Positions 18,520 through 30,898 of a stretch of DNA of 64,000 bases are shown here, in pieces (positions within the stretch are counted from its first letter, which is position 1; the number at the start of each line of letters is the position of its first letter). Under the pieces are notes generated by a model that saw nothing but the letters and a program-made list of their open reading frames with translations, was not told the DNA's origin and did not search any database. Source of the stretch: Brenneria sp. hezel4-2-4. GTDB taxonomy: Bacteria > Pseudomonadota > Gammaproteobacteria > Enterobacterales > Enterobacteriaceae. The position numbers and the translations under genes were made by a program. The DNA is taken from contig NZ_JABJXS010000007.1 of NCBI RefSeq assembly GCF_013155275.1, forward strand, positions 62,001-126,000, read 5' to 3'.

Positions 18520-19547
18520 TGAACTGCCCCGGAAATCCTGGAGACTAAACTTTTTGAGAGAGGTAAACAGGATGACCAAAAATATGCGTTTTTCCCCTGA
18601 GGTCCGTCAGCGGGCCGTCCGTATGGTTCTGGAAAGTCAGAGCGAATACCATTAATTATGGGCAGCCTTCAACTCCATTGCCCCAAAGATTGGCTGCTCG
18701 CCGGAGATGCTCCGCACCTGGATTCGCCATCATCTGGAGAAACGCAGCCTGCGTCACTAGCGCGATGAGCGACTGAAGGTGGATATACGGCGGGTGTACG
18801 ATGAAAACCACAGTGTATATGGAGTACGCAAAGTTTGGCGCCAGTTGCGTCAGGAGGGTATCAGCGTGGCCAGATGCACGATCACTAGGCTGATGAAGGT
18901 CATGGAGCTTGCTGGTGTGCGCCGGGGTAAAAAAGTGCGCACCATGGTTAGCCGGAAAGACGTTGCCGCAGGTGACCGGGTGAACTGCCAGTTCGTGGTA
19001 GAACGGCCGGAGTAGGTGTGGGTGGCTGATTTTACCTACATGTGCACCCGGCAGAGCTTTGCATACGTGGCCTTCATTATCGACGTGTTCGCCGGTAGTA
19101 TGGGGTTCGTCGTCGATGGAAACGACGTTCGTGCTGGACGCCCTGGCGCAGGTGTTGTGGTTCAGATGCCCCTGCGGTGGCACTATCCATCACAGTGATA
19201 AAGGCTCCCAGCATGTGTCGCTGGCGTACACGCATCGGTTTAAGTATGCAGAATTTCTGGTATCGACCAGCAGCACGGGTGACTCATACGACAACGCGAT
19301 GGCAGAAAGCATCAACGGACTTTATAAAGCGGAGGTGATCTATCGTAAGAGCTGGAAAAACCGCGCCAAAGTGGAGTTAGCCACGCTGGCGTGGGTGGAC
19401 TGGTATAACAACAGACGATTACTGGAACGACTGGGTCATATCACGCAGGCAGAAGCAGAACAGGCATATTACGCTTCCATCGGAAACGGTGATCTGGCAG
19501 CCTGAGTTCAAAGACAAAATACTCTCCCGGAAAACCGGGGTGATTCA
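18520..19547 (+). mobile_element. IS3-family insertion sequence, degenerate
   Basis: Left end TGAACTGCCCCGG (18520) matches the right end CCGGGGTGATTCA (to 19547) as an imperfect inverted repeat. OrfA begins at 18571 (MTKNMRFSPEVRQRAVRMVLESQSEYH) and stops after 27 codons. OrfB pieces follow: VYDENHSVYGVRKVWRQL, WVADFTYMCT, then in another frame HHSDKGSQ and DSYDNAMAESINGLYKAEVI, ending GNGDLAA. The DDE catalytic residues are split over frames, and DNA is missing between orfA and orfB (1.03 kb instead of about 1.25). No target duplication is evident. A second copy of its 3' end lies at 28517-28824. Confidence 0.85.
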
Positions 19548-19788
19548 GTAACCAATCCTGCATACGATAATTTTAGTGATTTTTTTTAAAACATGATATT
19601 GAGCTAGACATCATTCATGAATTGTGAAATGCAAGCCCTATGCCACTGGCTTATATTCCTTAAAAAGGAATATAAGCTGAATTAAAAAAGTCACAATCAG
19701 AAATGCTCACGTTTATTGTAGAGACATTCAGTGTAACAATTATTATCCGGATTTTTTGAATTGGGTTGCTCAAAAAATTTAGGGAGTT
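19548..19788. other. Intergenic, AT-rich, nothing seen
   Basis: Contains a TATTCCTT/AAGGAATA inverted repeat (about 19657-19673, CTTATATTCCTTAAAAAGGAATATAAG) that may terminate the DeoR gene coming from the right. No coding frame. Confidence 0.4.
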
Positions 19789-20568
19789 TCAGTTATACTT
19801 ATCTATGTCAACAGTTTTCTCGTTCACCACAATCAGTTCCACATCATTCGCTTCAATAAGTTTTAGTATGTTTTGTGGGGGGAGTTTATCTGTAATAATA
19901 TGGTCAATGTCCGACCAGGTGCATGACTGATACATCAGTTGAGTGTTGAATTTGCTAAATGAGGTAATGCAGATAACCTTTTTTGACTGTTTCGCCATGG
20001 CTACTTTTTGCAGTGCATCAAGTTCCGTATCTGTTGTTATTCCTGCTTCAGATAATGCGCTGACGCCAATAAAAGCTTTGTCAGCATGGTATCTTTTAAT
20101 TTGCTCTATGGTTGTATTGCCTAATATAGCATGAGAGTAATCATCAAATCCCCCTCCCAATATGGATATGCTGATCCCTTTTTTTCCAATAATCTCACTT
20201 AGTACTTCAATAGAGTTTGTAATAACACATACCGATGAGGGTAATTGGCGAGCAAGGGCCACAGATGTGGTGCCGGCATCAATGAAAATGATATCTTTAT
20301 CATTAATGTTTTTTGCAGCCCAAGCTGAAAGTAGTGCTTTTTCAGGGCTACACTGTGTACGTTTAACATAAGGGTATTCAACACGTTTTTCTGCCAGAAT
20401 AGCGCCGCCACGGATGCGCATAATATGCGGGAGTTGAGCAAGTTTAACTAAATCCCGGCGAGCGGAATCAGACGAAATATTATATTGCTGGCAGATGTAA
20501 TCAAGAGTCACTTTTCCCTGCATTTTGATTAGCTCTTCTAACTCGATTAACCGTTCTTCTTGTGTCAT
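19789..20568 (-). CDS. DeoR-family transcriptional regulator
   Basis: 259 residues. The DeoR helix-turn-helix is at the N-terminus (VTLDYICQQYNISSDSARRDLVKLAQ) with the following RIRGGAI motif. The C-terminal sugar-phosphate sensor domain shows FIDAGTTSVALA, VITNSIEV and GVSALSEAGITT. ATG 20568 is preferred to 20574 because GGA lies 8-10 nt upstream. It is divergent from the PTS operon 456 bp away and probably represses it, relieved by a phosphorylated sugar. A perfect 9-bp-arm palindrome at 20751-20772 is a candidate operator. The AT content is clearly higher than in the core genes. Confidence 0.88.
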   Translation of the reverse strand: MTQEERLIELEELIKMQGKVTLDYICQQYNISSDSARRDLVKLAQLPHIMRIRGGAILAEKRVEYPYVKRTQCSPEKALLSAWAAKNINDKDIIFIDAGTTSVALARQLPSSVCVITNSIEVLSEIIGKKGISISILGGGFDDYSHAILGNTTIEQIKRYHADKAFIGVSALSEAGITTDTELDALQKVAMAKQSKKVICITSFSKFNTQLMYQSCTWSDIDHIITDKLPPQNILKLIEANDVELIVVNEKTVDIDKYN

Positions 20569-20750
20569 TAACATATTCCATTCTTTTTATATGTAAGGAT
20601 AGCCGATTGATATTATCTGATAACGTTGTCTGCGTACATGGACGATTGGTAGGCCGGATACTTGTGTTCTCAATGTAGCCTTCCATTCATTCGCTTAAAA
20701 ACACTTAACAATGCACCTGTGTATAGTTAAAAAACAACTTATTGCGAAAT

Positions 20751-20772
20751 AAATTAAGTGAATACTTAATTT
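20751..20772. promoter_or_regulatory. Perfect palindrome, candidate DeoR-type operator
   Basis: AAATTAAGT-GAAT-ACTTAATTT: arms of 9 bp with no mismatch, immediately left of the CRP site in the space between the DeoR regulator and the PTS operon. The partial motifs ACTTATT and AATAAGT lie on either side. Confidence 0.55.
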
Positions 20773-20774
20773 TA

Positions 20775-20790
20775 TGTGATTTTTATCACA
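20775..20790. promoter_or_regulatory. CRP (cAMP receptor protein) binding site
   Basis: TGTGATTTTTATCACA has perfect TGTGA-N6-TCACA half sites. Its place between divergent sugar-PTS and regulator genes fits catabolite control. Confidence 0.8.
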
Positions 20791-21024
20791 AATAAGTAAT
20801 GAATTGTAAGTGCTCCATCTTTTTTGCGTATCTTATCACGGAATCCCCTTGTCCGTGCTGCCAGTATGCAAATGTCATACAGATGCATGTAACCCGAGAG
20901 GACATACACGATTTACCAGATACTCTGGTGTACAGGGGAATCCCACCGGTTCATCTAATGTGTCGTGGTTGAAATAGATCGCCTTTGTCACTTACTTATC
21001 TTTCTATAAAAAGAGGGCTGAACG

Positions 21025-21354
21025 ATGAACAAAATTTTCCTGTGTTGTGCGGCTGGTATGTCGACAAGTATCGTCGTAAATAAAATGAAACAAGTTGCCA
21101 GTTCTAAAGGTATTGAGGCGGAAATTATTGCCGTGGCGATGGAAGAATTTGAATCGACCATTCCACATTTTGATTGTTGTCTGTTAGGACCACAAATTAA
21201 ATATAAGTTTGAGGAATTTAAAATCATTGCGCAGCGTGAAGGTAAACCTATCGCCATTATCAGCAATATGGATTACGGCATGCTCAAAGGCGAAAAAATC
21301 CTTGATGATGCACTGAAACTGATCCGCGACGCTAAAACCAACCCAGTGCAATAA
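21025..21354 (+). CDS. PTS lactose/cellobiose-family IIB component
   Basis: 109 residues. N-terminal phospho-cysteine loop FLCCAAGMSTS (Cys8 aligns with the ChbB active Cys), then LLGPQIKYKFEEFK. It passes phosphate from IIA to the incoming sugar in the cytoplasm. An AGAGGG ribosome site precedes ATG 21025. First gene of a IIB-IIC-IIA-glycosidase operon; the gap to IIC is 17 nt. Confidence 0.92.
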   Translation: MNKIFLCCAAGMSTSIVVNKMKQVASSKGIEAEIIAVAMEEFESTIPHFDCCLLGPQIKYKFEEFKIIAQREGKPIAIISNMDYGMLKGEKILDDALKLIRDAKTNPVQ

Positions 21355-21371
21355 TTTTACAGGGTATTATT

Positions 21372-22664
21372 ATGTCGAACGCATTTTTTAATTTTATTGA
21401 AAATAAAATCACGCCCGTTGCCGCTATCGCCGGAACACAACGCCATATAATGGCGGTGCGCGATGGTTTTATTGGCGCTATGCCCTTTATGATCGTTGGC
21501 TCTTTTTTACTTATTTTTGCTTTTCCGCCTTTTTCGCCGGATACCTCGTTCTTTATTGGTAAGCTGTGGTTATCCGTTGCCCAAGAGTATTTTAACGAAA
21601 TCATGACCCCCTACCACATGACGATGGGGATCATGGCCTGCTATATCAGTGCGGGGATAGCTTATAACCTGGCGCAAACCTACAAGCAGGATACTTTTTC
21701 CTGCGCAATGCTCTCCCTGATGACCTTTCTCCTGATCTCGTCGCCCTATAAAGAGGGTTCACTCCCCGCGGCCTTCCTCGGCGGATCGGGGATTTTTACC
21801 GCGATTCTGGTGGGAGTATTCTGCGTCGAACTGGTCCGCATCCTGAAGGTATATAACATCGGTATTAAGTTGCCAGAACAGGTGCCGGATAAAATTCGCC
21901 ACTCCTTTAATCTGCTAATCCCGGCGATTGTTATTATTTGCACGATTTATCCGTTGAACGTGGTGCTACAGCATCAGTTTGGCATGCTGTTGCCGGAGAT
22001 CATCATGACTGCCTTCACCCCGCTGATTTCGGCGGCGGACTCCCTACCGGCGGTTCTGATTGCGGTCTTACTCTGCCAGGTATTGTGGTTCTCAGGCATC
22101 AACGGTGGGGCGATTGTCGTCGGCATTCTGCAACCGTTCTATCTGATCAACCTCGGACTGAACCAGACGGCGCTAGCCAACGGTTTGCCTATTCCGCACA
22201 TTTTCGCTGAAGCATTCTGGGCTTTCTTCATCAATCTCGGTGGCTCAGGTGCCACCCTGGCGCTGGTTCTTCTCTACATGCGCAGTAAAGCGGTGCACCT
22301 TCGTGCTATTGGTAAGCTGTCGGTGGTGCCGGTCTGCTTCAACATCAACGAACCGGTCATCTTTGGGAGCCCGGTGGTGATGAACCCCGTGCTCTTTATC
22401 CCCTTCATTATCGCCCCGGTGGTGAACGCCGTCATCGCCTGGTTTGCCACCACCAGCGGCCTTATTGCCAAAGTGATCTCGCTAGTTCCCTGGACCACGC
22501 CCGCTCCGGTTGGCGCAGCATGGGGGGCTGGTTGGGTCATGAACAACACACTGTTAGTTGTGGCGTTGATTGTTATCGACATATTTATCTACCTGCCTTT
22601 CTTCAAAATTTACGAAAAGCAGCTTCTTGAGCAGGAACAAGATCAGGAAGTGGCAACGGCATAA
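21372..22664 (+). CDS. PTS lactose/cellobiose-family IIC permease
   Basis: 430 residues, around ten hydrophobic segments. Typical start FFNFIENKITPVAAIAGTQRHIMAVRDGFIGAMPFMIVGSF split by charged loops, the substrate-site region NEPVIFGSPVVMNP, and an acidic C-terminal tail (EQEQDQEVATA). It carries and presents the sugar for phosphorylation at the inner membrane. The family transports cellobiose, chitobiose, lichenan or salicin-type beta-glucosides. Which one applies here is not decided by sequence alone. Confidence 0.92.
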   Translation: MSNAFFNFIENKITPVAAIAGTQRHIMAVRDGFIGAMPFMIVGSFLLIFAFPPFSPDTSFFIGKLWLSVAQEYFNEIMTPYHMTMGIMACYISAGIAYNLAQTYKQDTFSCAMLSLMTFLLISSPYKEGSLPAAFLGGSGIFTAILVGVFCVELVRILKVYNIGIKLPEQVPDKIRHSFNLLIPAIVIICTIYPLNVVLQHQFGMLLPEIIMTAFTPLISAADSLPAVLIAVLLCQVLWFSGINGGAIVVGILQPFYLINLGLNQTALANGLPIPHIFAEAFWAFFINLGGSGATLALVLLYMRSKAVHLRAIGKLSVVPVCFNINEPVIFGSPVVMNPVLFIPFIIAPVVNAVIAWFATTSGLIAKVISLVPWTTPAPVGAAWGAGWVMNNTLLVVALIVIDIFIYLPFFKIYEKQLLEQEQDQEVATA

Positions 22665-22704
22665 GCCGTTCCTCCCGCCTTCTTATATTGAGTGGAGACA
22701 GAAC

Positions 22705-23013
22705 ATGGATATGGAATCAACGGTAATGGAATTGATCATCAATGCAGGGGAATCGCGCAGCTATGCGATGGAGGCTCTGCGTGCCGCCAAACGTGGCGAG
22801 TGGGAGCAGGTAGCGGCGAAACTTTCTGCCTCAGCGCAAGCCTCAAAACGTGCGCACGATGTTCAGACCATGTTGATTGGTCTGGACGAAGGGTGCGGCA
22901 AGGTGCAGGTCAATCTGGTGCTGGTCCATGCGCAGGATCACATCATGACCTCCATGTTGGCACGTGAGCTGATTGAGGAAATCATTGACGTCCAGCGTCA
23001 GTTACAGCGTTAA
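22705..23013 (+). CDS. PTS lactose/cellobiose-family IIA component
   Basis: 102 residues, all helical. VMELIINAGESRSYAMEALRAAKRGEWE opens the three-helix bundle, and LVLVHAQDHIMTS holds the phospho-accepting His75. ATG 22705 has GGAG 9 nt upstream; the same frame is open back to 22570 but that lies inside IIC. It relays phosphate from HPr to IIB. Confidence 0.92.
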   Translation: MDMESTVMELIINAGESRSYAMEALRAAKRGEWEQVAAKLSASAQASKRAHDVQTMLIGLDEGCGKVQVNLVLVHAQDHIMTSMLARELIEEIIDVQRQLQR

Positions 23014-23035
23014 CCCTTTCTTCTTACTGGAGTAA

Positions 23036-24439
<1,404 letters not shown>

Positions 24440-24501
24440 GCAAGCAGATTTGATTTTACTAATCCAACTGCACTTCTGCGGGGGACACAACGAGGTGGTA
24501 G

Positions 24502-25467
24502 ATGAAATTAGGCATTCTTGGCACGGGCATGATCGTCAAAGATTGGCTCTTGACGGTCCACAAGCTGCCCTTTAGGGCTCTTGCGATTTTAGGTACGCCG
24601 CAAACGGAAGATGAAACACGTGAGCTGGCGACACGCTACCAGATTGACGACATTTTTTTTGATTACCAGGCCATGTTGGACAGCGATGTCGACACGATTT
24701 ATGTGGCGTTGCCGAACCATTTGCATTTCCTGTTTGCCAGCAAGGCGCTGCAAAAAGGTAAACACGTCATTATCGAAAAGCCCATCACCACCAGTATGGA
24801 TGAGCTTAGTACTCTGAAGGGGCTGGCCACAGAGCACAATGTCATCATGCTGGAAGCGATGAATATCCATTCTCTGCCGGCCTATTTATCACTTCAGTCG
24901 CAGCTGGCTAGTATCGGCAACATTAAACTGGTGACGCTGAATTACAGCCAGTACTCCTCGCGTTACGATGATTTTATGGCAGGCATTGTCCACCCGGCCT
25001 TTGATGTCAGAAAGGGGGGCGGGGCGTTGATGGACATCAATGTCTATAACCTTCATTTCGTCGCCGGACTGTTTGGTGAGCCGAAGGCGGTCAATTACGT
25101 TGCCAACGTGCATAACAACATTGATACCAGCGGCATGATGTTGCTCGATTACGGCGACTTTAAATGTGTCTGCATTGCCGCAAAAGACTGTAAAGCCCCG
25201 ACCACCTCCCTAATTCAGGGAGATAAAGGTAATGTGCAAATACCCCTGCCGGTTAACCAAATGACAGGTTTTGATATGGTATTGAATAACGGTGATCGCG
25301 CGCAGTTTACTTTTAATCGTCGTGAACATCGCCTGCTTTATGAATTCCAGACCTTTATTTGCATTATCGACACACTGGATTATCAAGCTGCTGCACGCCT
25401 ACTTGATGTAAGCACCATTGCAACGCGGATGATTGAAAGTGGTAAAAAACAACTGATTGTGGAGTGA
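24502..25467 (+). CDS. Gfo/Idh/MocA family oxidoreductase (paralogue of 2752-3708)
   Basis: 321 residues. LGILGTGMIVKDW nucleotide-binding loop, HVIIEKPI, LEAMNIHSLPAY, NYSQYSSRYDDF, GGALMDINVYNLH. Large parts match the protein encoded at 2752-3708, at roughly half of all positions by eye. AGGTGG lies before ATG 24502. Being inside the PTS operon implies that a product of phospho-glycoside hydrolysis, or the intact phospho-glycoside, is oxidised or reduced, which is not needed for plain cellobiose. The chemistry is inferred from the family. Confidence 0.9.
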   Translation: MKLGILGTGMIVKDWLLTVHKLPFRALAILGTPQTEDETRELATRYQIDDIFFDYQAMLDSDVDTIYVALPNHLHFLFASKALQKGKHVIIEKPITTSMDELSTLKGLATEHNVIMLEAMNIHSLPAYLSLQSQLASIGNIKLVTLNYSQYSSRYDDFMAGIVHPAFDVRKGGGALMDINVYNLHFVAGLFGEPKAVNYVANVHNNIDTSGMMLLDYGDFKCVCIAAKDCKAPTTSLIQGDKGNVQIPLPVNQMTGFDMVLNNGDRAQFTFNRREHRLLYEFQTFICIIDTLDYQAAARLLDVSTIATRMIESGKKQLIVE

Positions 25468-25471
25468 AACA

Positions 25472-26500
25472 GTGACAACGAAATTAATTCTTGGCTTTAT
25501 CGGCAATGGCAAAAGCGCTAACCGTTATCATCTGCCGTTTATTCTTTCGCGTGCGGATAAAATCCTCACCAAAACCATTTATTCTGCCACCGCAAGTCGG
25601 GACAGATGGCCCCAATTACCGGGTGTGACGTACACCGATAATCTGGATGTGCTGCTGGGCGACCCGGAAATACAGGTGGTGGTGGTCAGTACGCCGTCTG
25701 CACTGCATTATGACTTTGCCTTGAAGGTATTACAGGCCGGAAAGCACTGCGTTGTTGAAAAACCCTTTACTCATACTGAGGAAGAGGCGCAAACCTTATT
25801 TAACGTGGCGAAAGAGAAAGGATTAATGGTGCAGTGTTATCAGAATCGCCGTTTTGACAGTGATTTTCTGACCACCCAAAAAGTCATTGAATCCGGCAAG
25901 CTAGGGGATTTACTCGAAGTAGAAATGCATTATGACTATTACCGTCCGTCTGTTCCTGAATCGGTTAAAGAGTTTAGTGCGATTAACTCATATCTGTATG
26001 GTCACGGCTGTCACACCCTCGACCAGGTGATTTCGTACTTTGGTGTACCGGATCACGTCCGTTACGATGTTCGCCAACTGCTGGGCGACGGGCGTATGAA
26101 TGACTATTTCGATGTGGATATGTACTACGGCACGTTGAAGGTCTCAGTGAAATCGAGCTACTTCCGTGTCAAAGAGCGCCCGAGCTTTGTGGCATACGGA
26201 AAAAAAGGGATGTTTATCAAGTACAGCAAAGATAAGCAGGAGCATCATCTCAAGCTCTTTTATATGCCCGATAACGTCGACTTTGGGCAAGATGCTCCTG
26301 AAGATTACGGCGTGCTGACCTGGATGGATAATACTGGTGTCTATCATGAAGAAAAAGTGGTCACAGAGCAGGGCGATTATGCCCGCTATTATGACGCGCT
26401 TTATGAAACCCTTATTAACGGCAAAGAAAAATTAGTGAAAGATGATGAAACTTTGCTGCAAATTAAATTACTGGAAACAGGGATTTCAGGTTTGAATTAA
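25472..26500 (+). CDS. Gfo/Idh/MocA family oxidoreductase, IolW/YvaA-like (GTG start)
   Basis: 342 residues. LGFIGNGKSANRYHLPFIL at the N-terminus, VEKPFTHTEEEA, QNRRFDSDF and YGHGCHTLDQVISYFG resemble the scyllo-inositol dehydrogenase / YvaA type. GTG 25472 is chosen because TGGAG lies 8 nt upstream and follows the previous stop by 4 nt; a TTG at 25457 is in frame but overlaps that gene. Together with its neighbour it forms a two-step redox module behind the glycosidase. Confidence 0.88.
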   Translation: MTTKLILGFIGNGKSANRYHLPFILSRADKILTKTIYSATASRDRWPQLPGVTYTDNLDVLLGDPEIQVVVVSTPSALHYDFALKVLQAGKHCVVEKPFTHTEEEAQTLFNVAKEKGLMVQCYQNRRFDSDFLTTQKVIESGKLGDLLEVEMHYDYYRPSVPESVKEFSAINSYLYGHGCHTLDQVISYFGVPDHVRYDVRQLLGDGRMNDYFDVDMYYGTLKVSVKSSYFRVKERPSFVAYGKKGMFIKYSKDKQEHHLKLFYMPDNVDFGQDAPEDYGVLTWMDNTGVYHEEKVVTEQGDYARYYDALYETLINGKEKLVKDDETLLQIKLLETGISGLN

Positions 26501-26626
26501 CCCTTGTTTGTTCCATCTGGTTGTATTGTGAACTTTTAGCGGTACAACCCTTTTTTATAATAAGACCGACCATCATAGGTTATATCACCTGTGCGCCCAT
26601 TACGCCTGTAAACAATAACTAAATAA

Positions 26627-28183
<1,557 letters not shown>

Positions 28184-28516
28184 ATCATCGCTGTTTGCCG
28201 ATGACTGAGTGCCGTTAATCTCAATTGCTTGTAAAAATAGTGACTGCTCCCCGCCGTATACGGCGGGGAGCAGTCACTTCTCATGTGGTTACGTATGTCA
28301 TCGGGTATTTACGGGGATGACCAGCCAGATTCATTCCTTTTGATTGCAGAATAGCTGTAAAGTAGTACATCTGGGAGGATAATCAGCCTCAATACGAAAT
28401 CGGTGGGGACTGATGTATCTGCAGTATGTGGTACTGCATCTTCTGACCTGTTGAGAGAAATATAGCGAATCGTACACTCGTCCATGATGGTGGTGCGAAC
28501 GATATCCAGGAGTCTG
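28184..28516. other. Intergenic with hairpin, nothing else assigned
   Basis: After the terminator hairpin the sequence to the IS3 remnant has no convincing reading frame on either strand. Confidence 0.4.
28240..28277. terminator. Perfect 17-bp hairpin closing the PTS operon
   Basis: GTGACTGCTCCCCGCCG, loop TATA, exact complement. It is 56 nt after the porin stop. No U-run follows, but the stem is very stable and perfectly symmetrical, so it may end transcription from both sides. Confidence 0.65.
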
Positions 28517-28824
28517 TATATAAAGCAGAACTTCTGGCATCGACCGGAAGCACGGGCGACTCATACGACAACGCGATGGCAGAACGCATCAACGGACTTT
28601 ATAAAGCGGAGGTGATCTATCGTAAGAGCTGGAAAAACCGCGCCAAAGTGGAGTTAGCCACGCTAGCGTGGGGGGACTGGTATAACAACAGACGATTACT
28701 GGAGCGACTGGGTCATATTCCGCCGGCAGAAGCAGAACAGGCATACTACGCTTCCATCGGAAACGGTGATCTGGTCACCTGAGTTCACAGACAAAACACT
28801 CTCCCGGAAAACCGGGGCGGTTCA
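28517..28824 (+). mobile_element. 3' remnant of the same IS3-type element
   Basis: From GCAGAACTTCTGGCATCGACC onward it matches the 3' part of the IS at 18520-19547, through DSYDNAMAERINGLYKAEVI to the right end CCGGGGCGGTTCA. It is in the same orientation and, as in the first copy, is followed by GTAA. A short frame (28576-28782) remains. The left part of the element is missing. Together the two copies bracket the PTS cassette. Confidence 0.85.
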
Positions 28825-29099
28825 GTAATCGATGATGCACAGTATCGAAGTAATGGGGCAGGTCTCCCTCAATAACCCTGTATCCCCGCGTTTCTCTGCA
28901 GAATGTGAGTTGTAATTCTAGCGTGCGGATCGCTGGTGGACACTAAGTTCCGGACGGAAGCCATATGAGCGCGTATTAAAATCGCTCTCCCCGATGGATC
29001 GATTGCTACCAGCATTGCCCCTGAACAATACGGTCCCGTAATTTGGGGCTACAGTGGTGATTGTTTTTTGAATAACTTGATGTGGGAGAGCTAAATCTT

Positions 29100-29783
29100 T
29101 TACTCAGGAAATTTGTGCACATAAGCACGCATGAAGACTTCTACCGCGCGTGAAACAATATCCGATATTTGTCTTTCGCTTAGCTGAACAGTCACATTGT
29201 ATAAGCCTGCTTCATTTATCTCAGATTCCAGTAAGCCAAAATAATGACAGGCGGCAACATGGGGATCCGAACTGTGGAAATAGCCTTTCTCAATCAATGG
29301 GTTGAAATATTGTTCAAGATGGTAAACTACCCGCGCGGAACCTTGCTGGTAAAATAACCGGCCCACATCAGGGTTTGTTGAGGCAGCAATCATCATCCGC
29401 CGCACGGCAAGTGACTGCGGCGTATGAAAACTGGTAAGGATGTACTGTCCAAATTTGATTAGTGCGTATTGGCAGTCTTCTTCATGATCGGGAAAATTCA
29501 GCGAATCTATAGCGTTCCCTGAAGGGGCACTAAATTGAGGATCATGTCCGCTACGGTACAAAAAATTGATTATTTCGCCATCATGTTCTTGCGATGCCTT
29601 GGTTATCAATGCAGAAAACAACGACTCTTTCGAGTCAAAATAGCGGTATAGCGTCGATTTTGCGCTACCAGAGCTTGCTGCTATTGCGTCCATTGTCGCG
29701 TTTGCAAAACCGACTTCAAGAAAGACATCTCTTGCTGCAGTTAAGAAGGCGTTGCGAATGTTTTCTGTTTTGCTTCTGGGCAT
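29100..29783 (-). CDS. TetR-family transcriptional regulator
   Basis: 227 residues. The N-terminal TetR HTH is full: ARDVFLEVGFANATMDAIAASSGSAKSTLYRYFDSKESLFSAL. The C-terminal ligand domain (about 80-227) looks like the TetR_C_7/AefR type. A 14-bp-arm palindrome starts 43 nt upstream of its ATG and is the likely autoregulatory operator. No exporter is divergent from it; the next gene (DUF1080-like) is on the same strand upstream. Confidence 0.9.
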   Translation of the reverse strand: MPRSKTENIRNAFLTAARDVFLEVGFANATMDAIAASSGSAKSTLYRYFDSKESLFSALITKASQEHDGEIINFLYRSGHDPQFSAPSGNAIDSLNFPDHEEDCQYALIKFGQYILTSFHTPQSLAVRRMMIAASTNPDVGRLFYQQGSARVVYHLEQYFNPLIEKGYFHSSDPHVAACHYFGLLESEINEAGLYNVTVQLSERQISDIVSRAVEVFMRAYVHKFPE

Positions 29784-29825
29784 TAATGCTCCATCGAATT
29801 TCTTATCGCAGATTAATAAAAGTAT

Positions 29826-29858
29826 AACACCGAAACGATGTAGTATCGTTTCGGTGTT
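29826..29858. promoter_or_regulatory. Long perfect palindrome, candidate TetR operator
   Basis: AACACCGAAACGAT, GTAGT, ATCGTTTCGGTGTT: 14-bp arms, no mismatch, 5-nt centre. It lies between the TetR ATG (29783) and the end of the gene behind it. AAACGAT...ATCGTTT is a common type of TetR-family site. It could alternatively form the 3' hairpin of the DUF1080-like gene, but only a weak T-rich stretch follows on that strand. Confidence 0.6.
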
Positions 29859-29981
29859 GTCAAGCTACATTACTGTCGATCATACGATCAATCAGTTAAG
29901 TCGCTGATGTTGTTTATATATTGACTTTAAATCATGTTTTTAATGTAATATCTCTTGTGTCTGTAATGCATTTTATCTGCT

Positions 29982-30680
29982 TCACTTTGCAGCTGTTACT
30001 GTTAAATTGCGGAAAAAAGCAACTGTGCCTGATTCTAGCCAGACACCAACTCCGCCTCGCTGGTTTGCGCCCAGTTTCAAATCGTTGACGATTAATGACG
30101 GTGTCGTTTTTCTGTCCAGATAGAGTACTGCCTTCTGTCCGGTTACGACAATTTTCATGTGTATCCAGCGCTCCATGCCCAGCTCGGCATAGCTTTCATA
30201 CTTTTCCGGCGATGCTTGTCTGAGTCTGTCAAATTTGTAATCAGGGTAAGCGACATACTGAACGCTGTGATTGCGCCGAACCTGATCCTCCGCAATGCTG
30301 TTCGTGGGGCGCAGATAAATACTTTCAAAGCGTCCGTCGCTGTCAATGCGGAAAGTCAAACCGATGAACCCTCTGGCGTAGGCCGGAGCCTTTTCCACTA
30401 GTTGACTAGCAACATCGACTTCCACCACACCGTCGCCAAAATCAAGCGGCAACCATGCCATAAAATTTCGGTCGGCCAGTTTTTCCTTTTCTGGATCCTG
30501 TATCGCCGAAGAAGGCATGGTCATTTTAAACGCCGGCTCGCCTTTGAACGCGCTTTGTTCAAGTGATACACCGGAAAGCGTGAAGTTCCCGACGGCAAGG
30601 CTGGCCGCGGCGCCGGCGGAAAAAAATTCAGCGGCGCAGAACAAGCCGAGAGAAAAAGGTAAGGTGCGTATCAGACTCAT
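29982..30680 (-). CDS. Secreted DUF1080/concanavalin-like protein
   Basis: 232 residues with a signal peptide (hydrophobic IRTLPFSLGLFCAAEFFSAG, cleavage near AAA). The mature part looks like a beta-jelly-roll of the 3-keto-glycoside hydrolase / DUF1080 sort: GVVEVDVASQ, ARGFIGLTFRID, FESIYLRPTN, WIHMKIVVTGQKAVLYLD and GGVGVWLESGTVAFFRNLTV. The family binds or cleaves (keto-)saccharides outside the cytoplasm. It is encoded alone, away from the Gfo/Idh clusters in this window that could make keto-sugars. Family call by fold and motif style only. Confidence 0.6.
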   Translation of the reverse strand: MSLIRTLPFSLGLFCAAEFFSAGAAASLAVGNFTLSGVSLEQSAFKGEPAFKMTMPSSAIQDPEKEKLADRNFMAWLPLDFGDGVVEVDVASQLVEKAPAYARGFIGLTFRIDSDGRFESIYLRPTNSIAEDQVRRNHSVQYVAYPDYKFDRLRQASPEKYESYAELGMERWIHMKIVVTGQKAVLYLDRKTTPSLIVNDLKLGANQRGGVGVWLESGTVAFFRNLTVTAAK

Positions 30681-30898
30681 AAATTCTCCGGTATGCTAAT
30701 TTAATTGCCTAAGCTAATGGTATGACATCAATTGCTAATTCGATATAAAACAATGGATTCCATGTGATGATAACCAGCGGTGCTCCGGCAGATAAAGCGT
30801 CATTTGGATTGGACTCTGCAAACGTTTTGTAGGGGATGAACTAATGGGGTTGAACCGGGGCTCCCTGTCTCTTCGTTCTTTCGCCGGGCAACGGGTTG

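Larger units (their letters stand above)
20569..21024. other. Divergent regulatory region with a long leader
   Basis: Holds a palindrome and a CRP site (separate entries) followed by about 230 nt of untranslated leader before the PTS IIB gene. The leader contains small inverted repeats (for example TTATCACGGA near 20832) but I find no clear antiterminator-type hairpin. No coding frame. Confidence 0.5.
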
